Shown one piece after another: positions 36,742 to 46,400 of a stretch of DNA of 64,000 bases (position 1 is its first letter; the number at the start of each line of letters is the position of its first letter). The position numbers and the translations under genes are program-made. Under the pieces are notes generated by a model, which ran no database searches, was not told the origin of the DNA, and saw only the letters and a program-made list of their open reading frames with translations. The stretch is from Duncaniella sp. (GTDB lineage: Bacteria > Bacteroidota > Bacteroidia > Bacteroidales > Muribaculaceae), in assembly GCA_029060405.1 (NCBI GenBank), contig JAIDUB010000080.1:1-64000 (forward strand), in the 5' to 3' direction.

Positions 36742-36789
36742 CTTCTATTACCAAAAATTGTAGAATTCTACAGTTTTTGGTAATAGAAG
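36742..36789. repeat. 48-base near-perfect palindrome
   Basis: Two 24-base arms differ at one position and meet without a loop (centre gaattc). It lies 22 bases after the polA stop and 103 bases before the SufT-like start. It may form a hairpin terminator or serve as a protein-binding site. There is no T run. Confidence 0.7.
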
Positions 36790-36810
36790 CCGTAGCTTGT
36801 GTATCGTGAA

Positions 36811-39537
36811 TCAGTGGGCTTCGAGCCAGTTGGTGGCTACGCCCATCGATACTTCGAGAGGCACGGCGCCCGAGTAGGCCGACTCCATGCCTGTGCGCAC
36901 TATCTCCTGAAGGCGCGGCAGCTCGTCGGGCACGACGTTGAATATCAATTCATCGTGTACCTGCATTATCATGGTGGAGCGCAGCCCCTCGGCAGTCATG
37001 CGGCGTGCTATCGCAATCATGGCAACCTTGATGATGTCGGCGGCAGTGCCCTGTATGGGTGCGTTGACGGCATTACGCTCGGCATAGCTGCGCACGGTGG
37101 CGTTGCGCGAGGTGATATCGGGGAGATAACGGCGGCGTCCCATGCGGGTGGTGACATAGCCGCGTGTGCGTGCGTTTTCGACAGCCTCGCCCAGATATTG
37201 CTTTATGCGGGGATAAGTGGCGAAATATCCGTCGATAAGCCGGCGGGCATCGGCGCGAGGGATTCCGAGGCGCTGCGACAGGCCGAATGCCGAAATACCG
37301 TAGATTATACCGAAATTGGCTGTCTTGGCGTGACGGCGCTGATCGTCGGTTACCTCATCGAGAGGTACTTTATAGATTTTTGAAGCGGTGACGCGGTGTA
37401 TATCGGAGCCCGACAGGAATGCCTCGATCATATCCGGATCGCCGCTGAGATCGGCAATCAGTCGCAGTTCTATCTGCGAATAGTCGGCGCTCATGAGCAG
37501 GCACCCTTCGTCGGGGATAAACGCCCGACGGATCTCGCGGCCGTCGTCGGTGCGGATGGGTATGTTCTGCAGATTGGGATTGGTCGACGAAATGCGGCCC
37601 GTGGCGGTGACGGTCTGGTTATACGATGTATGTATCTTACCTGTCACCGGGTTGACCATTGCCGGGAGAGCTTCAAGATATGTGGTGAGAAGTTTTTTAA
37701 GGCGACGGTACTTGAGTATTATGCTCACTATGGGCACCGTGGCTTCATATTGCTCAAGGATCTGCTCGGTGGTGGAGTAAGAACCGCGGGCGGTGCGCTT
37801 GGCCTTTATACCTGCCTGCTCGTCGATTTTCATTTCCTCGAAAAGCACAGTGCCCACCTGCGATGGCGACGCGATGTTAAATGAGTGCCCGGCCATTGTG
37901 TAAATCTCTTTCTCATATTCCGCGAGGCGGTCACGCAACCCGTCGGCAAGCTGGTCGAGCACCGGGGTGTCGATACGCACTCCCGCCCACTCCATTGCGG
38001 CGAGAACTCCTATAAGCGGAAATTCCACATCATTCATCAGCGCAGTCATCTCGCGGCGCTCCACCTCCTCGCGCAGAGGCTCCATGAGCCGCAGCGACGT
38101 GGCGGCGCGCAGCGCGGCATCCTCATGTGCCGGAACTTCGGCCGGCAACTCCTCGCCAAGATATTTCGCGGCAACAGCCTGAATGGTGTGCTTCATCTCG
38201 GGATCGATTACATAGTGCGCCACCGAGGTATCAAATACCGGAGCGGTCATGACTATGCCGAGACGGCGCAGCAGCAACATATCGCGCTTGATATCGTGTG
38301 ATACAAGCGTGACAGCAGCCGAGGTAAAGAGCGGATTAAGTATTTCGGCGAGCTCAGCGCGGTTGGCCGCCGTGATCGAGAGCGGAATCCACGAAGCCGT
38401 CCCGCCGTCAAAGGCGACGGCAATTCCGGCGATGGCAGCCGTCATGGCATCCTCGCCGTCGGCTTCCACTGATATACCCACCCTCGGCAGTGAACATGCG
38501 CGCTCCACCGCATCGGCAATGGCTCGCTCAGTGTCGGGCACATCGATCTGAATAGCGGGCGCTGCGGCGACCGATTCGGGCTCAGGGGCATCGAAAAGCG
38601 ATCCCATACCCGTAGCGTCGGTAGCGGGCGCAACCTCGGGCAGCGTGGCGCCGTCGGCTGAGATGCGGGCGTTAAGACGGGCTATAAACGACTTGAATTC
38701 AAGTTCGCGGTATATTTCTATAAGTTTGTCGACATTCATGTCGCGGCGCTCCAGCGAGTCGATTGCCAAATCGACAGGGACATCAGTGATAATGGTGGCG
38801 AGATGCTTTGACAGTCGGATTTTCTCTTCATTCTCCTCGACCTTTTTCTTCAGCGCGCCCTTTAGCGATGCAGTAGAGGCAAGGAGATTTTCCACGCTGC
38901 CAAATTCCGAGATGAGCTTGACGGCCGTTTTCTCACCCACTCCGGGACAGCCGGGAATATTGTCGGACGCATCTCCCTCGAGAGCCAGAAGGTCTATCAT
39001 CTGCCGCGGCGACGAGATGCCGTAGCGCTCGCACACCTGCTCGGGTCCGCGGATCTCGAAACCCTGACCGCGCAGCGACGGACGGTACATATACACGCCA
39101 TCGGTCACGAGCTGTCCGTAATCCTTATCGGGTGTCATCATATACACCTCATAGCCCTCACCGCGGGCGCGGTGGGCAAGTGTGCCTATCACATCGTCGG
39201 CCTCATAGCCGGGCACCTCCACAACCGGAATGCGATATGCCTCGAGAATACGCTTGATATACGGCACCGAAGCGGTAATGTCCTCAGGCTGTTTCTCTCG
39301 CTGCGCCTTGTATTCCGGAAATTCCTCGTGGCGGAATGTCGGGCCCGAGGGGTCGAAGCACACAGCTATGTGAGTGGGATTCTCCTTGCGGAGCACCTCG
39401 TCGAGTGTATTTACAAACCCGAAAATCGCCGATGTATTGAAACCCTTTGTAGTCACGCGCGGATTACCCAGCAGGGCATAATAGGCGCGGTAGATCAGGG
39501 CGTAGGCGTCGAGAAGAAACAGGCGTCGTGGAGTCAT
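36811..39537 (-). CDS. polA: DNA polymerase I
   Basis: A 908-residue repair and Okazaki-fragment polymerase. The 5'-3' exonuclease domain covers about 1-290 (VCFDPSGPTFRHEEF, DASDNIPGCPGVGEKTA). The polymerase domain, about 500-908, shows SADYSQIELRLIA, RRHAKTANFGIIYG and MQVHDELIFNV. The middle 3'-5' exonuclease domain has lost key residues: Ser356 stands where the first catalytic Asp belongs, and the later Asn and Tyr positions are Asp and Pro. Proofreading is therefore probably weak or absent. Confidence 0.96.
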   Translation of the reverse strand: MTPRRLFLLDAYALIYRAYYALLGNPRVTTKGFNTSAIFGFVNTLDEVLRKENPTHIAVCFDPSGPTFRHEEFPEYKAQREKQPEDITASVPYIKRILEAYRIPVVEVPGYEADDVIGTLAHRARGEGYEVYMMTPDKDYGQLVTDGVYMYRPSLRGQGFEIRGPEQVCERYGISSPRQMIDLLALEGDASDNIPGCPGVGEKTAVKLISEFGSVENLLASTASLKGALKKKVEENEEKIRLSKHLATIITDVPVDLAIDSLERRDMNVDKLIEIYRELEFKSFIARLNARISADGATLPEVAPATDATGMGSLFDAPEPESVAAAPAIQIDVPDTERAIADAVERACSLPRVGISVEADGEDAMTAAIAGIAVAFDGGTASWIPLSITAANRAELAEILNPLFTSAAVTLVSHDIKRDMLLLRRLGIVMTAPVFDTSVAHYVIDPEMKHTIQAVAAKYLGEELPAEVPAHEDAALRAATSLRLMEPLREEVERREMTALMNDVEFPLIGVLAAMEWAGVRIDTPVLDQLADGLRDRLAEYEKEIYTMAGHSFNIASPSQVGTVLFEEMKIDEQAGIKAKRTARGSYSTTEQILEQYEATVPIVSIILKYRRLKKLLTTYLEALPAMVNPVTGKIHTSYNQTVTATGRISSTNPNLQNIPIRTDDGREIRRAFIPDEGCLLMSADYSQIELRLIADLSGDPDMIEAFLSGSDIHRVTASKIYKVPLDEVTDDQRRHAKTANFGIIYGISAFGLSQRLGIPRADARRLIDGYFATYPRIKQYLGEAVENARTRGYVTTRMGRRRYLPDITSRNATVRSYAERNAVNAPIQGTAADIIKVAMIAIARRMTAEGLRSTMIMQVHDELIFNVVPDELPRLQEIVRTGMESAYSGAVPLEVSMGVATNWLEAH

Positions 39538-39558
39538 TGACAGTATTTTATGGAAGAA

Positions 39559-40236
39559 TTAATCATCAAGAAGATCAGGACGAAGGCGGCGGGTACGCTC
39601 TACCGCCTGCTCATGGCGCCAAGCGTCGATGCGAGCCTTGTGACCCGAAAGCAGCACTTCGGGCACTTCCCAGCCGTTGTATACAGCGGGGCGGGTATAT
39701 ACCGGCGGAGCGAGAAGATTATCCTGAAACGAATCGCTCAGCGCGCTCTGCTCGTCGCCTATCACACCGGGTATGAGCCTCACCACGGCATCGGCTATCG
39801 CCACGGCGGGAATCTCACCGCCGGTGAGCACGTAATCGCCTATCGAGATCTCGCGGGTGATAAGGTGCTCGCGTATGCGCCAGTCCACGCCCTTGTAGTG
39901 GCCGCAAAGTATTATGATATTGTCGAGCAGCGACATGGCGTTAGCCATGGGCTGGTTAAACGTCTCGCCGTCGGGTGAGGTGAAAATCACCTCGTCATAG
40001 TCACGCTCAGCCTTGAGAGCGGCAATGCAGCGGTCGACCGGCTCTACCTGCATCACCATACCGGCCTCGCCGCCGAATGGATAGTCGTCGACCTTACGGT
40101 GACGGTTAGTGGTGTATTCGCGCAGGTTATGCACCACGATCTGAGCCAGTCCCTTGTCCTGCGCGCGTTTCAGTATCGAGCAGTTCAGGGGCGATTCGAG
40201 CATCTCGGGAAGCACTGTCAGTATGTCGATTCTCAT
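39559..40236 (-). CDS. trmD: tRNA (guanine-N1-)-methyltransferase TrmD
   Basis: Methylates G37 of tRNAs with S-adenosylmethionine, preventing frameshifts. The 225-residue SPOUT enzyme has the trefoil-knot motifs [11 protein letters not shown] near residue 115 and [20 protein letters not shown] near 137, plus [13 protein letters not shown]. The start overlaps the sufB stop by 4 bases. It is the last gene of the cvpA-sufB-trmD transcript. Confidence 0.96.
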   Translation of the reverse strand: MRIDILTVLPEMLESPLNCSILKRAQDKGLAQIVVHNLREYTTNRHRKVDDYPFGGEAGMVMQVEPVDRCIAALKAERDYDEVIFTSPDGETFNQPMANAMSLLDNIIILCGHYKGVDWRIREHLITREISIGDYVLTGGEIPAVAIADAVVRLIPGVIGDEQSALSDSFQDNLLAPPVYTRPAVYNGWEVPEVLLSGHKARIDAWRHEQAVERTRRLRPDLLDD

Positions 40237-41711
40237 CCTATTGATCCTTCAAGGGTTATCTGCAAAAGTTTCTGAGCCTCTACGGCAAATTCCATTGGGA
40301 GCTTGCTCATCACCTCCTTGGCATATCCGTTGACTATCAGCGCTATGGCCTCCTCGGTAGGAATACCTCGCTGATTGCAGTAAAACAACTGGTCCTCCGA
40401 TATCTTGGAAGTCGTGGCCTCGTGTTCCACTATTGCGGTATCGTTGAGTATATCGATATAGGGAAACGTGTGGGCGCCGCACTTGTCGCCCATCAGCAGC
40501 GAATCACACTGCGTATAGTTTCGGCAGCCGGTAGCATTGGGGGCCACCTTGACAAGTCCGCGGTAGGCGTTTTGCGATCGTCCGGCCGAGATACCTTTCG
40601 ATACTATTGTCGACGATGTATTGGGCGCCAGATGTATCATTTTCGTACCGGTATCGGCCTGCTGGTAATTATTGGTGACAGCTACCGAATAGAACTCGCC
40701 GCGCGCACCCTCGCCCGCCAGCACACACGACGGATATTTCCATGTTATGGCCGAGCCGGTCTCCACCTGAGTCCAAGAGAGCTTGGAATGATCGCCGCGG
40801 CACAGCCCGCGCTTGGTTACGAAGTTGTAGATACCTCCGCGTCCTTCCTTATCGCCGGCCCACCAGTTCTGCACGGTCGAATACTTCACCTCGGCACGCT
40901 CCTCAACGATAATCTCCACTATAGCGGCATGGAGCTGGTTTTCGTCGCGCATGGGAGCGGTACAACCTTCGAGATAACTTACGTAGGCTTCATCGTCGGC
41001 CACGATGAGCGTGCGTTCAAACTGGCCGGTACCCGAAGCGTTGATGCGGAAATAGGTCGACAGCTCCATAGGGCAACGCACCCCCTTGGGAATGTAGACA
41101 AACGAGCCGTCGGAGAACACTGCCGAGTTGAGCGCTGCATAGAAATTATCCTTATACGAAACCACTTTGCCGAGATATTTCTTCACAAGGTCAGGATAAT
41201 CCTTCACCGCCTCGGAAATGGAGCAGAAGATTATGCCGAGTTCGGCCAGCTTCTCGCGGTGGGTGGTCTTTACGCTCACCGAGTCCATCACGGCATCAAC
41301 CGCCATACCCGAGAGCACTTTCTGCTCGTCGAGCGGAATACCGAGACGGTTGAATGTATCGAGCATCTGCGGGTCGACCTCATCGAGACTTTTCGGGCCT
41401 TCCTTTTTTACGGGCTCGGCATAGTAGCTTATATCCTGAAAGTCAATTTCGGGAATATCGAGATGCGCCCATGTAGGCGGCTTGAGGGTAAGCCAGTAGC
41501 GGTAAGCTTTCAGGCGGAACTCCAGCAGCCACTCCGGCTCCTGCTTGCGGGCGGAGATGTAGCGCACGGTGTCCTCGTTGAGACCGCGCTCGAGTATGTG
41601 GGTGTCGATGTCGCTCACGAAACCCCACTTGTAGTCACTGCCGGTGACGTCGCGGATTATGTCGCGCGACTCATCGGCTGAATTATCAGGTATATTGTTG
41701 TTTTCAGTCAT
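40233..41711 (-). CDS. sufB: Fe-S cluster assembly protein SufB
   Basis: Scaffold subunit of the SufBCD Fe-S assembly complex. The 492-residue protein has the family sequence throughout: [23 protein letters not shown] core near 215, [16 protein letters not shown] near 265, [14 protein letters not shown] near 390 and [13 protein letters not shown]. sufC, sufD and sufS are absent nearby; instead trmD follows with a 4-base overlap and a CvpA gene precedes. The partners must be encoded elsewhere. Confidence 0.95.
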   Translation of the reverse strand: MTENNNIPDNSADESRDIIRDVTGSDYKWGFVSDIDTHILERGLNEDTVRYISARKQEPEWLLEFRLKAYRYWLTLKPPTWAHLDIPEIDFQDISYYAEPVKKEGPKSLDEVDPQMLDTFNRLGIPLDEQKVLSGMAVDAVMDSVSVKTTHREKLAELGIIFCSISEAVKDYPDLVKKYLGKVVSYKDNFYAALNSAVFSDGSFVYIPKGVRCPMELSTYFRINASGTGQFERTLIVADDEAYVSYLEGCTAPMRDENQLHAAIVEIIVEERAEVKYSTVQNWWAGDKEGRGGIYNFVTKRGLCRGDHSKLSWTQVETGSAITWKYPSCVLAGEGARGEFYSVAVTNNYQQADTGTKMIHLAPNTSSTIVSKGISAGRSQNAYRGLVKVAPNATGCRNYTQCDSLLMGDKCGAHTFPYIDILNDTAIVEHEATTSKISEDQLFYCNQRGIPTEEAIALIVNGYAKEVMSKLPMEFAVEAQKLLQITLEGSIG

Positions 41712-41731
41712 AATCGGTAATGATTATCATG

Positions 41732-42220
41732 TTAAGTTGACATAGCTGAGATGCCCGCACCTATGAGCCACAAAGCTCCGTCGCGCACGGCTGCCGCGAG
41801 TGTCCCGTCGGAGGTCGCCACGGCTGAACCGGGACTGACCGACGCCCACAGCGCCAGCACCACACCGGCAAGAAACCACCACTTGAACACTCCGAACACC
41901 GCTCCCGCAACACGATCGAGCGGACCCAGAAGTGCAATGTTGACGAGTGCCTTGAGCAACCGGCCTGTGACAACTACTGCAATATATACAACCAAGAACA
42001 GCACAATGTTGCATCCGGCCACGGTGACAATACTGTCGGCACCTTCAGGAGATATCATCGGCCCGAGCCATGCGGCAAACCTGTCGCCCGCGCAGCGGCA
42101 CGCCAAGACGCCCGCCACTATGCCGGCAAGCGCGCCTATCTGGCCTATAAAGCCCTTCAGCCAACCCGTCACAGCACCGGCCACAGCCATTACTATCAAT
42201 ACAACATCAAGCAGTTCCAT
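41732..42220 (-). CDS. CvpA family membrane protein
   Basis: A four-helix membrane protein of the colicin V production family. The ATG at 42220 (MELLDVVLIVMAV) is the natural start; the frame opens 54 bases earlier. The helices lie at about 5-25, 30-48, 75-97 and 110-130. The family role is uncertain. It precedes sufB by 20 bases and is probably co-transcribed with sufB and trmD. Confidence 0.87.
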   Translation of the reverse strand: MELLDVVLIVMAVAGAVTGWLKGFIGQIGALAGIVAGVLACRCAGDRFAAWLGPMISPEGADSIVTVAGCNIVLFLVVYIAVVVTGRLLKALVNIALLGPLDRVAGAVFGVFKWWFLAGVVLALWASVSPGSAVATSDGTLAAAVRDGALWLIGAGISAMST

Positions 42221-42229
42221 ATCGTAGTG

Positions 42230-42237
42230 CAAAGATA
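42230..42237 (-). promoter_or_regulatory. -7 element of cvpA-sufB-trmD
   Basis: The minus strand reads TATCTTTG ending 9 bases before the cvpA ATG, so the leader would be only a few bases long. It overlaps the gap after the pRiA4b-like gene. Confidence 0.5.
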
Positions 42238-42270
42238 GTAATAAAATCGCTATCGGCGAAGCACCGTCAA

Positions 42271-43200
42271 TCAAACGAATCTCTCTAAAAATTCGTTTAC
42301 CTCTTCGATATCAAATAAATGATCGGTCAGAAACTCATGTAATATTTCACCGTCTTCAAATCCGTGGTTTTCGGCCACCTCATCGCGCTGCTTCTTGCTC
42401 AAGGTATCCCATCTTTCAAGCACTTCCCGCGCATCAAGGTAGCCCCACAATCCTCCGAAATCCTCTATGGCATTGAGGTCGCTTTTAAACTTGGTGCATA
42501 CCGGATAATCCGACTTCTTTTCGATGACATCCTTCACCGTGACGGTAAACATCCAGTCGTCGCCGAAATCATATACGTATTCCAGTTTGTCGCCCTTCTT
42601 TCGGAAAAACTGCGTGAGATATGTTTCATCGGGGCTCAACACATCAGAGTCATCCACGAAAAAACCATCGTCTTTAAGTTCTTCCTTGATAAGGAAAGTA
42701 CCGCCATAGGCCTTATCGCCGAATTGCCATAAATGGTAATCTTCCAGACCTGTCACCTCTTGAATAACTTCATGAAGCGATTGGAAATCATATGAAGCGG
42801 GAATCTCTACCTCACGCCACATCGGGGGCTTGGTCACATCCTTCATCTGTATCCGTAACAGGAGGGTGAGATCGTCGGCATTGTCAAGAGGGGCATAGCC
42901 CAACGAAATGTGGCGCTTGGCCGTACGGGATTTCCCGCCGTCATTCATCATTTTGTCCACATGACAGTATATGTTGTAAAACGTGGCATAATCCTCCGGA
43001 GTCACATCAAGCAAGCAGAGACGGAACATAAGTTCCACCCTCTGCTTTTCGGTCTCTTCAAAAGAATTGAACATATCTTTAGCCGTAGCCTCGACTATAT
43101 CGGCAAACGCATCCTCGCCGTGAATCTTGCCGAAAACGTCAAGGATTTTATCATCGACTGCTTTTCTATTTTCGGGTTTATCGTTTTTCTTCTTTGCCAT
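42271..43200 (-). CDS. plasmid pRiA4b ORF-3 family protein
   Basis: A 309-residue protein. Residues about 110-250 (LLRIQMKDVTKPPMWREVEI, SLHEVIQEV, YVYDFGDDW, CTKFKSDL, EDFGGLWGY) match the pRiA4b ORF-3 domain. An N-terminal acidic region of about 100 residues precedes it. The family is frequent on mobile and accessory DNA and has no settled function. It is more A+T-rich than sufB by eye. It lies alone in the minus-strand series, about 210 bases from the C10 protease. Confidence 0.85.
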   Translation of the reverse strand: MAKKKNDKPENRKAVDDKILDVFGKIHGEDAFADIVEATAKDMFNSFEETEKQRVELMFRLCLLDVTPEDYATFYNIYCHVDKMMNDGGKSRTAKRHISLGYAPLDNADDLTLLLRIQMKDVTKPPMWREVEIPASYDFQSLHEVIQEVTGLEDYHLWQFGDKAYGGTFLIKEELKDDGFFVDDSDVLSPDETYLTQFFRKKGDKLEYVYDFGDDWMFTVTVKDVIEKKSDYPVCTKFKSDLNAIEDFGGLWGYLDAREVLERWDTLSKKQRDEVAENHGFEDGEILHEFLTDHLFDIEEVNEFLERFV

Positions 43201-43328
43201 TGAAAAATCTATTGAGTGGTATTATCAATACGCAAAGATATAAATAATATGCGGTGGTTCAAAAGATTCAGCGCTTTTTTCATCCACTACGCATAATATC
43301 TGCACGCCTCAAGTATATACCAACGAAA

Positions 43329-43355
43329 GAGGCCGCTCAACCACTGAGCAGCCTC
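43329..43355 (-). terminator. hairpin after the C10 protease gene
   Basis: GAGGC-c-GCTCA, loop ACCAC, TGAGC-a-GCCTC forms a ten-pair stem with one mismatch, 56 bases after the stop codon. A short pyrimidine run follows on the minus strand. Confidence 0.5.
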
Positions 43356-43410
43356 TCCCTTTCCGTCAGCTCCATGCTGACTTCTTATTCAATTCACATT
43401 ATACATCCTA

Positions 43411-46400
43411 TCAAAATCTTACTTTAGTTCCGGCTACGATGTAGAAGCCGTTGAGGTCGAGGTGGAAATCGTTGCGACCGGCATTGAGCTTGAGAGCCTT
43501 CACTGCGCGACCATCCACGCTGTAGATCATCTCGGTGCAAGCCTCGGGCGAGTACACGACCAGAGTATTGTCGTAAACCACTACCGTCATTTCGGCGCCA
43601 TCCCATTCGATATCCTCGATAGCGGTGGTGTGCTCGGCGTCGGGAAGTTCGGTGAGAATCTCGGGAACCGATACGGGTGAGGTGGCATACACGGTGTTGG
43701 GCTTAACGGTTACAGGAGCGTCGTCAGCATCACCTGCGGGGATGAATGCCCATGCATCTTCGCTGAGGGTGTAGGTATCGGCGGCGGGGAGCTCGGCGGC
43801 TGCGTAGGTAGCGTGGAGGCTGTAGTCCTTACCGTTTACTGCGATTACCGAGGGAGTGGAGGGAACTTCGATACCTGTGGCAGCGAAGGTATATTCACCC
43901 TTTTCCGGTACGTGGAAGAGGTAGGGAACGTTGGCCTTGGCTTCTGCTACGCTCTCGAGCTTGTCAGCGCCTTCGGCGAGGGTGTAGAGGTAGAAACCTT
44001 CAGAGTTGCGTGCCTTGGGATTGTAAACATTCACTTCAACGGTCTTGCCTGCTTCATCGGTGATCTTTTCTACATCGAAGGGTACCACGAGGCTGTTCCA
44101 TTTCTCGTTGTCGACAGTGAGGGAGATTGAAGCGCCGTCGGCGAGAGTGAAGTGGTGAGGTACAGCCAGAGGATAGGCCGAGTTGAATACCACATCGGAA
44201 GTAGCAGTGTAGATGCGGCCTTCACGTTCCATGGTCGAGCCGTCGGGCTGAGTCTCGGTGATCATGCCGGTAGTGGTGTAGAGCACGTTGCGACCGGCTG
44301 CCGCGGTGTTGATACCCTCGTCGAGCACTATGAAGCAGTTGGGGTTGAGACCGTCAAATGCCTTGTCGTGTACACCGGCCGAGCGGCGGGCCTTGCGGGG
44401 AGCGTTCTGCTGACCGGCATTACCGGCTAAGTCATTGAGGAAGGTGATGGTTGTGAGATTGTCGCAGCCGTTGAATGCGCCTTCGCCTACTTCATCAACA
44501 CCGGTGAGGCGGATGGTGGTGAGTGACGAGCAACCGTCGAATGCGCCTGCACCTACAGAGGTAACCGAAGCGGGGATGTCGACTGACTGGAGGGATGAGC
44601 AACCGCTGAACATCGAGGGAGTGATGGCCTCTACTTCGGGAAGGGTTACGGTGGTGAGCGAGGTCATGCCCTGAAGCGCTCCTTCGGGAAGCTCGCCTTC
44701 GAGGTCGGAGAGGTCGAGGTTTTCGAGGTCGGGGAAGGAGTTGAGAGCCTGTGCAAGTTCCTCGTCGCTCATCGAGCCGGTCAGGCTGATGTCGGTGATA
44801 CCGGCGGTCTGCTCGGGATCAATCGAGGCGATTTCGTTGGCATTGAGGGTAGCGCCGTTGGTGGGTACGGCGAAGATGTGGATGTTCTTGTCAGCGTTGG
44901 TCATGTTGACGGTGTAAGATCCGTCGGCATCGGCTATGAGTTCCTGCTGGCCGTCCATCACGTGTACTTCAAGAGCTGCATCGTGCTCGGAATGGAAGTC
45001 AAGTTTGAACTTAACAGCCGAGTTTTCGGCTACGGCCTTCAGCACGGGAGCGAGAGTTTCGGTGCGGTCCATTTCGCCTGACTTATACTCATTCTCATTT
45101 ACAACCTCGGGAGTGGAGACTGTGAAGAGCTCGGAGGTGGTGGTGAAAGCGAGGTCGTAGGTATAGATTACCGAGATATTGTGATTGCCGGCTTTGGAGG
45201 CATCCTTTGCGGGGTTGAAGAACTCTACGTCGATAGTACCGTCGGCATTGGGCTGGATGGGCTGGCCGTTGTCAAATACGAGGCTCTTGATTTCGGGGTT
45301 GACGAGCTTAAGCTTGCCTTCGGCCTTGATGCTGTTGAGAGCTACGTTGTCCATGAGGAATACAGCCATCTTGTTGATATCGTAGTCAGCATCAACCGTA
45401 GTAACGCGAGAGGGATCGAAATTGGCACCGTAGATGGGGACTTCCGAGAGGATATTATATCCGTGACCCTTCCATGGATTACCGTATTTTTCGTTAGCGT
45501 AAGGAGTAGTGTATACCGAGAGATAATCCTTAGGAACTACCACTGTGATCTTTTTAGGATCAGCAAATCCAAGATTATAATAATCATACCAGAAACTGTT
45601 GGTGGTAGAGGAGGGATTGTGGTGAGCTACGACCATCTTGCCATTATACTCATCGGGCTTGCCGGGGATGTAGATAGTGGTGAGTGATGTGAAGCTTTTG
45701 AATATATCGCTACCCAGAGAGTAAACCAACACGGTGCTTCCTTCGCTTTTGGGTTTGGGAACAGAGCTGAGAGATTCGGGAAGCGATATTTCCTTAACGC
45801 CTGAGCAGTTATCAAGGACACCTGATTCGATCTTTGTTACAGTATTGGGAAGGATGAGATTCTCTATAACTGACTTGGGAAGAGTGGTCATGCTGTTGGT
45901 AGGCTTGAACAAGGGGTGGTTCATCACATTTGCAGCATATCCGCCGTCCTGCACGATAGTAACTCCGCTGAGGTCGAGGGTCTTGATTGTGTTGCAGGCG
46001 AAATCCTTACCGGTTGCGGCCTGAAGGTCGAGAGAGTAAACCTGACCTACCACTACTACGGTCTCACATACATTTGATGCGGTCAGACGCTCGTGGAGAG
46101 TACCGGGCGATACATTGATGGTAACCACGCCACCGGCACGGGGATCGAACACTTCTACATCCACCTCAGTATCTTCCATCACTACGAATGAGCGATTAAC
46201 CGAGGCTACTGCGCTCTGAACCATATTACCGTTGATCTTGAGGTTGATGCGATGTGCGGCATTAGCAGGGGTGATATTCATGGTCACGTCGCGGCCGCGC
46301 ACGGCGGTTTCGGGAAGGCCGGAGATGTTGGCATTACCTTCTACATTGAGCTTGATGTTGTAAACCTCAGTCTGGTTGTTGAGGGCGGGGAGAGCGGCCA

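Noticed and set aside
40422..41681. Antisense open frame of 419 residues inside sufB
   Set aside because: A shadow of a strongly biased gene with no recognisable domain.
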